Shown: piece by piece, positions 41,641-46,467 of the stretch
Layout of the letters: each line of letters begins with the position of its first letter
Numbering within the stretch: position 1 is the first letter of the stretch
NCBI GenBank assembly: GCA_030833525.1
Contig: JAURGZ010000014.1
Coordinates: forward strand, 1 to 46,467
From: Bacteroidota bacterium
Lineage (GTDB): Bacteria > Bacteroidota > Bacteroidia > NS11-12g > UBA955
DNA: 46,467 bases
Reading direction: 5' to 3'
Position numbers and translations under genes: made by a program
Notes under the pieces: model-generated
Told to the model about the DNA's origin: nothing
Database searches by the model: none
Seen by the model: the letters and a program-made list of their open reading frames with translations, nothing else

Positions 41641-42603
41641 TGCGTCGTATTGCCAACCTTGAAGCAGAATTTTGTAAACTGCTATGCCTCCCAATAAGTC
41701 GATGGGGATGGATCTCGTAAAAGCCACCGGCATGATGATGTAATAGGAGGCAAATACGCCGAACAACAGCCACCAATACCAAGGCAATTCACGCCCGCCA
41801 GACAGCCAGCGTTTGCGTTGATGGAGCAAGTTTATAAAACCCTTCGTTTCGCTTGATTCAGCCAAGACCCGAGGGTCCATGATGTTGTCCCAATTCCAAC
41901 CTTGGGCGCAGACTTCGCTGTAGAGTTTGTAATCTTCTGTGATGCTAAAGCGAATGTGTCGGTAGCCGCCCGTTGACCAATAGGCCTCTTTGCGAATGGC
42001 CATGTTATTTCCTACGGCGGTAGCCGGAACACCCGAATACGAAATGATGTTGAGCATGCCCATGAAGTAGGACCAATCCAAGCCCTGCAGTTGGGCCCAC
42101 AGTCCTCGGCCCTGCACCACGGTGGTGCCGCTCACCACTCCCGTTTCGGGCTTGAAGCTCTGCACCATGGCCTTGGCCCAGGTACGGGGGACCCTGACAT
42201 CGGCGTCGGTAATCAAATAGAAGTCTCCCCAGGCGTGCTCGTCCAATTGAGCCATGACCCTTGCTTTGGCTTTGAGGCCGTCTGGCCGGTCTTCGATTCG
42301 CAGCACGTGAATGCGCTCGTCGCGCAGCGCGTAGTGCTGCGCAATCTCCCAGGTGCGGTCATCGCTTTGATCATCGCCCACCCAAATGCGCAGTTGTTCT
42401 TTGGGGTAATCCAGGTTGAGCAAGGCATCTAGGCAGTCGGCCAGGTTGTCCTCCTCATTTCGGGCAGCCACCCAAATCGATACCTGAGGCCAGGTACTGG
42501 GTTCGGCTTGGTAGCGATGCCTGTAGCGCAAAAGGACCTTGCTTTGCCACATTTGAACCAGCAAATAGGAACCCAAGAGAACAAAAACAAGGCTGTGGAT
42601 CAT
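41593..42603 (-). CDS. Glycosyltransferase family 2, membrane-bound; C-terminus probably frameshifted
   Basis: 336 residues as read. N-terminal helix (SLVFVLLGSYLLVQMW), GT-A domain with VSIWVAARNEEDNLADCLDALL, GDDQSDD, the DxD-like ITDADVRVP (133-136), acceptor motif TED (222-224) and QRKRW (262-266), then at least two C-terminal helices. It transfers sugars to lipid or polymer acceptors on the cytoplasmic side of the inner membrane. The frame ends at GSLDPLGFGS, but the alternative frame just downstream encodes WFRLLIYESYLWLITLTTALFF and a final WKSRRY, resembling the normal end of this family. So the gene seems to have a one-base frameshift near 41600-41640, by mutation or sequencing error. 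It is coupled to the deacetylase by ATGA. Confidence 0.85.
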   Translation of the reverse strand: MIHSLVFVLLGSYLLVQMWQSKVLLRYRHRYQAEPSTWPQVSIWVAARNEEDNLADCLDALLNLDYPKEQLRIWVGDDQSDDRTWEIAQHYALRDERIHVLRIEDRPDGLKAKARVMAQLDEHAWGDFYLITDADVRVPRTWAKAMVQSFKPETGVVSGTTVVQGRGLWAQLQGLDWSYFMGMLNIISYSGVPATAVGNNMAIRKEAYWSTGGYRHIRFSITEDYKLYSEVCAQGWNWDNIMDPRVLAESSETKGFINLLHQRKRWLSGGRELPWYWWLLFGVFASYYIIMPVAFTRSIPIDLLGGIAVYKILLQGWQYDAFISWLGSLDPLGFGS

Positions 42604-43229
42604 GGTTCAGAGGGCAAAGGTCGGCTTTGATAGCCACATGCGGCTAGCCATTGCAAATAAGAGGGGAGAATGGCCTTTAACTGGGGTTCTGCTTTTAAGC
42701 TGTCGTGAAATACGATTACAGACCCAGGCCTAGTCAGGGATTTGAGTTTCTGCAGCAATTGCTGGCTGCTGCGTGAAGGGTCGAAGTCCATGCTCAGTAC
42801 ATCCCACATGGCAATGCGGTAGCCCTTTGCACGCAATTGCCTCGATTGTGCAGGTCGAATCTTCCCATAGGGGGGGCGAAACCACAGCTTGCCTTGTGGA
42901 AGTTGGGCTTGACACTGGCGAACATCTTCGAGGTAGGGGCTTAGCGCTGTTTTCCAACCGTTGCGGTGCGTGTGGGTGTGATTGCCCAATCCATGCCCCA
43001 GTTCCAATATGCGGGCGATGAGTTCGGGGTGTTTCTCGGCATTCTGCCCCACCACAAAAAAGTGGGCCTTGAAATCAAAGGCGTCTAGTTGCTGCAATAC
43101 CCAGGGTGTAACGCTTGAATGCGGCCCGTCATCAAAAGTCAGATGCACGATTTTGGACTTCGCATCTCCCCGCCAATATGACTGGGGGAATAGGAGCTGA
43201 ATCCAAGATGGAACTCGAAAAACCGGCAT
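42600..43229 (-). CDS. Polysaccharide deacetylase (NodB domain)
   Basis: 209 residues from ATG 43229; the tracked TTG at 43238 falls next to a near-consensus -7 element. NodB motifs: TFDDGP (31-36), HTHTH (84-88), RPPYG (118-122), WDVLSMDFD (142-150) and VIVFHDS (171-177). The metal triad Asp-His-His is intact. The N-terminal RVPSWIQLLFPQSYW may be a partial hydrophobic anchor; no cleavable signal is clear. Family members remove N- or O-acetyl groups from chitin-like polymers, peptidoglycan or surface glycans. The coupled GT2 gene points to synthesis and editing of one surface polysaccharide (inference). Confidence 0.92.
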   Translation of the reverse strand: MPVFRVPSWIQLLFPQSYWRGDAKSKIVHLTFDDGPHSSVTPWVLQQLDAFDFKAHFFVVGQNAEKHPELIARILELGHGLGNHTHTHRNGWKTALSPYLEDVRQCQAQLPQGKLWFRPPYGKIRPAQSRQLRAKGYRIAMWDVLSMDFDPSRSSQQLLQKLKSLTRPGSVIVFHDSLKAEPQLKAILPSYLQWLAACGYQSRPLPSEP

Positions 43230-43235
43230 GTTGAA

Positions 43236-43243
43236 CAAAGTTG
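43236..43243 (-). promoter_or_regulatory. Near-match -7 element CAACTTTG upstream of deacetylase-GT2 operon
   Basis: Minus strand CAACTTTG-TTCAAC-ATG, one mismatch to TAnnTTTG, six bases from the start codon, the same distance as for the TolC-family gene. It overlaps the tracked TTG start, which favours ATG 43229. Confidence 0.4.
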
Positions 43244-43279
43244 GGTGATTTTTATCAGGCTTTGGAACCTCAAGGGGGT

Positions 43280-43287
43280 TAATTTTG
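43280..43287 (+). promoter_or_regulatory. -7 element TAATTTTG, four bases before kmo start
   Basis: TAATTTTG-CGAC-ATG: exact TAnnTTTG match ending four bases before ATG 43292, with TTTG at 43261-43264 (15-base gap, short). Suggests a leaderless kmo transcript. Confidence 0.55.
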
Positions 43288-43291
43288 CGAC

Positions 43292-44620
43292 ATGGGAGAA
43301 AAAGTGACCCTGGTGGGCGGCGGTTTGGCCGGAAGCTTAATGGCCATTTATTTGGCCAAGCGTGGATACGAAGTGCACATGTACGAACGTCGGCCTGATA
43401 TGCGCAGCGGGCAGTACCAAGGTGGTCGCAGCATCAATTTGGCGCTGTCAACCCGCGGTATCAATGCCTTGAGCCGCGTAGGCTTGGTAGACGACATTTT
43501 GAAAATCGCCATTCCCATGAAAGGTCGACAAATGCACGACCGTCAAGGCAACCTGAATTATCAGCCTTACGGGCATGCTGATCAAGCCATCTATTCGGTT
43601 TCAAGAGGGGAGTTGAACATTCGCTTGTTGCAGCTCGCTGATCAATTTCCCAATATTCACATGCAGTTTGAAACGCGTTGCGTGCATTGTGATTTTCAAA
43701 CCGGTGAAACGCGTTATGTGGACTCCGATGGGTATGAGTTTGCTGACAAGGCAGATATAGTATTGGCCACCGACGGGGCGTATAGCGCCGTGCGCGATAC
43801 CATGATGAGAACGACGGGCTTTGATTACTCCCAGGCCTATGAATCGCACGGGTATAAAGAGTTGGAAATCGTTCCCGGTGCCAACGGAACTTTTCAAATG
43901 GAGGAAAATGCTTTGCACATTTGGCCTCGCGCGAGTTTCATGATGATCGCTTTGCCTAACCCCGGCGGGAACTTTACGTGCACCCTTTTCTTGGATGAGA
44001 ACGAAATCAACGCTTTGGATACCCCCGAAAAAGTCAAGGCTTTCTTTGACAAGGAATTTGCCGATGCCGTTCCCATGATGCCCCATTTGGTGGAAGATTT
44101 CTTCAACAATCCCACCGGTTCTTTGGTGACCATGCGCTGCTATCCATGGGTCAAAGGAAAAGCCGCTTTGATGGGCGACTCAGCTCACGCAGTTGTTCCA
44201 TTTTATGGGCAGGGCATGAACTGTTCGTTTGAAGACTGCGTGGTCTTGGATGATTGTTTGGAAAAATACCAAGGCGATTGGGAAAAGAGTTTGGCTGAAT
44301 ACCAAATCAAACGCAAGCCCAATGCCGATGCCATTGCCACATTGGCTGTGCAGAATTTCATAGAAATGCGTGATTTGGTGGGTCAGCCCGAGTTTTTGCG
44401 TAAAAAACGATTGGAACATGCCCTGTCAGAATTGTACCCCGGTGTTTACAAAAGCCAGTACGAGCGAGTAACTTTCTCCAATGAAGACTATGCCGAAGCT
44501 TTGAGAATGGGGAGCGTCAACGATGCACTGTTGCAACACATCATCGACGAAGATTTGGAAAACGAATTGGAGAACCGCGAGCAAATGCTGGGTTTGATGG
44601 CCCAATTTCAAGCCTGTTAG
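43292..44620 (+). CDS. kmo: Kynurenine 3-monooxygenase (FAD-dependent)
   Basis: 442 residues. FAD-binding GGGLAG at 9-14, the KMO signature GRSINLALSTRG at 45-56, MKGRQMHDRQGNLNYQPYG, and GDSAHAVVPFYGQGMNCSFEDC from 295, the second FAD-binding motif, are all as in bacterial and eukaryotic KMO. The enzyme hydroxylates L-kynurenine to 3-hydroxykynurenine with NADPH and O2, in tryptophan breakdown or in the aerobic route to quinolinate and NAD. Kynureninase, tryptophan 2,3-dioxygenase and HAAO genes are not nearby. Its stop overlaps the stop of the convergent small membrane protein. Confidence 0.95.
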   Translation: MGEKVTLVGGGLAGSLMAIYLAKRGYEVHMYERRPDMRSGQYQGGRSINLALSTRGINALSRVGLVDDILKIAIPMKGRQMHDRQGNLNYQPYGHADQAIYSVSRGELNIRLLQLADQFPNIHMQFETRCVHCDFQTGETRYVDSDGYEFADKADIVLATDGAYSAVRDTMMRTTGFDYSQAYESHGYKELEIVPGANGTFQMEENALHIWPRASFMMIALPNPGGNFTCTLFLDENEINALDTPEKVKAFFDKEFADAVPMMPHLVEDFFNNPTGSLVTMRCYPWVKGKAALMGDSAHAVVPFYGQGMNCSFEDCVVLDDCLEKYQGDWEKSLAEYQIKRKPNADAIATLAVQNFIEMRDLVGQPEFLRKKRLEHALSELYPGVYKSQYERVTFSNEDYAEALRMGSVNDALLQHIIDEDLENELENREQMLGLMAQFQAC

Positions 44621-44832
44621 GGCTTGCTTTGCTTTGCCTCGATTACCGAATCAATGAAGTCGGGATTGTATTGTGTGCGGTAGCCCCGCTTGAGCGTGTG
44701 TTTTCCTTCTCGATTTTCCCTGTCTTTGCGAATGGGTTCGAGAATGGTGAAATGCGCCCAAAGGGAGATTCCCGTGATCAAAGCGAAAAAAGACAGGGCA
44801 ACGGCCAGTTTGACTTTTTGTTGTTTGTTCAT
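44617..44832 (-). CDS. Small single-span membrane protein, unknown
   Basis: 71 residues: one membrane helix (VKLAVALSFFALITGISLWAHF) followed by a highly charged, hydrophilic tail (RKDRENREGKHTLKRGYRTQYNPDFIDSVIEAKQ). It starts one base after the Ldh stop with the junction TATAACATGAA, which is also used between the M61 and Ldh genes, arguing that it is a real, translationally coupled gene and not noise. It shares 4 bases of stop overlap with kmo. No family recognised. Confidence 0.65.
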   Translation of the reverse strand: MNKQQKVKLAVALSFFALITGISLWAHFTILEPIRKDRENREGKHTLKRGYRTQYNPDFIDSVIEAKQSKP

Positions 44833-44833
44833 G

Positions 44834-45922
44834 TTATAGGGAAACGCCGCATTGCTGACTAATGTTTTCCAAATCGTTCACCACGGCTGAAATGATGGGA
44901 ATTCCGCTCTCTTTGCGCTCCAATTCCAAGGTGCGTTCGGGATCGCCGGGTACCAGAACAGGTCGATGAGGATCTATGGGTGCTGTTTGCCTGAATCGGC
45001 GAATCCAAAGGTCCATGGCTTGCTTGAATTCCTGTAAATCACGAAACGCGGCAGGATCCCAACAACCTACAAAATGGCCCAAACCTTTGCCAGGTTGGTT
45101 GTCAACGGGGTCTAGAAAAGCCACAAATGGAGGGGCCCAGGGACCGAAACTACCGCCATTGAGTACACCCGAGAAAATATCAACCCAGGCACCCAATCCA
45201 TAGCCTTTGTGATAGCCATGATCGGCATCGCTTCCCAATCCAAGAAGCAGACCACCTGCTTTCAAGGCCAAGGGGTCTTTGCTGTTGGTGCCATCGCTGT
45301 TCATGACCCAACCTTCAGGGATGGGCTTATTTTGACGCTGTGCAATTTCCAATTTCCCATTGGCAGCCGCTGAGGTAGCCATGTCTAACACAAATGGAGG
45401 TTCTTCTCCTGCGGGCACGGCTACCGCAATGGGATTGGTGCCCAACATGCGTTCTTTGCCACCAGAAGGGCTCACCAGTGGGCTTGCATTGGTCATGGCC
45501 ATTCCAATGAAATCATGTTCCACGGCCATCAAGGCATGGTAGCCGGCAATGCCGAAATGGTTGGAGTTGTGAATGCCGCACCAACCCGAACCCAATTCTT
45601 GGGTGATCTCAATGGCTCGCTGCATGGCTGCTGGCGCTGAAACCAGGCCAATGGCCCCATCGGCATTCAATTGTGCGATGGCCTTGCGTTCCTGTTGAAA
45701 AACCATGTGAGGTTTGGGGTTGATGCGTCCCTTTTCAATCAAGCGCAAATACCCAGAGAGCCGGGCAACGCCATGGCTGTCAATGCCGCGAGCATCGGCT
45801 GAAACCAATACCTCTGCGCAAGTTAGAGCATGCTCTTCGCTAAAGCCTTGACTTTCAAATATGGCGCGAACGAAGTCTTTTAGCCGTTCGGCATGAAATA
45901 TTTCGTATGAAACTGGATTCAT
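44834..45922 (-). CDS. Ldh family (malate/L-lactate-type) oxidoreductase
   Basis: 362 residues, typical of the family. Hallmarks: CAEVLVSADARGIDSHGVARLSGYLRLIEKG near the N-terminus, CGIHNSNHFGIAGYHALMA (the catalytic-domain H in SNHFG), NPIAVAVPAGEEPPFVLDMATSAAANGKLEIA and GYHKGYGLGAWVDIFSGVLNGG. The family comprises NAD(P)H-dependent 2-oxoacid reductases such as malate, ureidoglycolate, (2R)-3-sulfolactate or delta-piperideine-2-carboxylate reductases, so the substrate is open. It is not related to Rossmann-type LDH. It lies between the M61 peptidase gene (1-base gap) and the small membrane protein (1-base gap). Confidence 0.92.
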   Translation of the reverse strand: MNPVSYEIFHAERLKDFVRAIFESQGFSEEHALTCAEVLVSADARGIDSHGVARLSGYLRLIEKGRINPKPHMVFQQERKAIAQLNADGAIGLVSAPAAMQRAIEITQELGSGWCGIHNSNHFGIAGYHALMAVEHDFIGMAMTNASPLVSPSGGKERMLGTNPIAVAVPAGEEPPFVLDMATSAAANGKLEIAQRQNKPIPEGWVMNSDGTNSKDPLALKAGGLLLGLGSDADHGYHKGYGLGAWVDIFSGVLNGGSFGPWAPPFVAFLDPVDNQPGKGLGHFVGCWDPAAFRDLQEFKQAMDLWIRRFRQTAPIDPHRPVLVPGDPERTLELERKESGIPIISAVVNDLENISQQCGVSL

Positions 45923-45923
45923 G

Positions 45924-46466
45924 TTATAAGGTTCTTAACCAGGCTTGTGACTGGGGATTGCTTTTCCAAGATTCGGGCAAGCGTAGGGTTGTTTTTTGGA
46001 GTTGATCGCCTTGGGTTTTTCCTTGCAAGATTCGGGTCATTCCTTGGCGCTCGATATGCACGCTGATCGATTGCTCAGCCGCCTGCAATTCGGGACTCTG
46101 CCAGTGACTCAACAGGCTCTCGCCTTCCCATAGCTGTCCGTTGAATTCCAGGCCTGTTACTTTATCGCCGACGTTTAATCCCAAGTAAAAAGCCGTACTA
46201 CCCCGTTTGATAGAGGTCACTTCAAGGGGCGCAGAACCTTTGGCAAATCCAGCTCCCAGGCTAGGGTCGGGAATGAAAGTGGCCGTTTGTTCAACGCCTA
46301 CAGATTGGAAGGAATACTTCTTGTACACAGGCTCTAAGCCGTAAAGGCAATAGTCGAAGAATGAATTCCAGTGACTCAGGTCTGAGCCGCTGATACGAGC
46401 GGTGGCTTCTGTGAATTCTGCAGGAGTAAAACCTCGTTTCAACTCTTTGTAATAGCGTTGGTAGAG
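45924..46466 (-). CDS. M61 family peptidase, C-terminal part with PDZ domain (5' end outside window)
   Basis: The frame is open to the window edge, continuing as LYQRYYKELKRGFTPAEF, so the listed start is internal. The visible about 180 residues are the end of an M61 (glycyl aminopeptidase-like) metallopeptidase: the helical segment before the PDZ domain (FTEATARISGSDLSHWNSFFDYCL), then GAGFAKGSAPLEVTSIKRGSTAFYLGLNVGDKVTGLEFNG as the PDZ carboxylate-loop region. The zinc-binding HExxH part would lie outside. Such enzymes are usually periplasmic or surface peptidases. It is the upstream gene of a three-gene unit with Ldh and the small membrane protein. Confidence 0.85.
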   Translation of the reverse strand, partial: LYQRYYKELKRGFTPAEFTEATARISGSDLSHWNSFFDYCLYGLEPVYKKYSFQSVGVEQTATFIPDPSLGAGFAKGSAPLEVTSIKRGSTAFYLGLNVGDKVTGLEFNGQLWEGESLLSHWQSPELQAAEQSISVHIERQGMTRILQGKTQGDQLQKTTLRLPESWKSNPQSQAWLRTL

Positions 46467-46467
46467 G

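Overview
The window looks like a chromosomal segment of a member of the Bacteroidota, probably a Flavobacteriales-type free-living aerobe (order-level call is an inference). Direct signs are type IX secretion (T9SS) sorting domains of both type A and type B, a PorP/SprF-type membrane protein, DUF4290 next to murA, DUF5777, DUF5723 and SIMPL families, lipoproteins with short lipoboxes, and many copies of the Bacteroidota promoter element TAnnTTTG. There is no sign of phage, plasmid, transposase or CRISPR. Genes are tightly packed, with ATGA overlaps, 1-nt gaps and abutting convergent stops. The only non-coding stretches of about 300 bases or more are the cobalamin leader (about 8581-8981) and the structured region after tRNA-Cys (18458-18742).

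Layout. 1-5856: the 3' part of a giant repeat-rich surface protein with a type B T9SS sorting domain, followed by a PorP/SprF-like protein and an OmpA/PD40 protein; the order resembles the sprB/sprF type of adhesin module. 5887-8566 (minus): TolC-family channel plus periplasmic adaptor without a permease. 8669-12810: cobalamin riboswitch, BtuB-like TonB receptor, a DUF4465 protein carrying a T9SS type A sorting domain, and a beta-propeller lipoprotein resembling BtuG; together a B12 capture and uptake operon. 12841-15488: LptF/G-type permease and a family 4 glycosyltransferase. 15471-18457: GNAT acetyltransferase, class I aldolase, accD, gcvH and tRNA-Cys. 18743-24240 (minus): SIMPL protein, and an ABC exporter (ATPase, FtsX-type permease, adaptor lipoprotein) behind an exported amidohydrolase. 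24328-28023: OB-fold-like protein, YceI, two c-type cytochrome lipoproteins and two DUF5777 barrels, a compact redox-looking operon. 28027-30402: exported 'asparagine synthetase B'-type protein, CrcB fluoride channel and a divergent flavin reductase. 30541-34091: rho, pdeM, a small acidic protein and an SDR. 34168-37065: a T9SS type A cargo and a DUF5723 barrel. 37154-41440 (minus): murA, DUF4290 and a FecA-like TonB receptor. 41593-43229 (minus): GT2 (apparently frameshifted) and polysaccharide deacetylase. 43292-46466: kynurenine 3-monooxygenase facing an operon of M61 peptidase (cut by the window end), Ldh-family dehydrogenase and a small membrane protein.

The most interesting observations are: (i) the riboswitch-controlled B12 operon in which the DUF4465 component is a T9SS substrate instead of a lipoprotein; (ii) a recurring promoter/start arrangement, TAnnTTTG followed by exactly four bases and then the start codon, at five genes, pointing to leaderless mRNAs; (iii) MurA with Asp in place of the fosfomycin-target Cys; (iv) an 18-bp perfect inverted repeat behind tRNA-Cys; and (v) a GT2 gene whose conserved C-terminus continues in another frame. 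All functional statements come from reading the sequence and knowledge of families; no database search was run.
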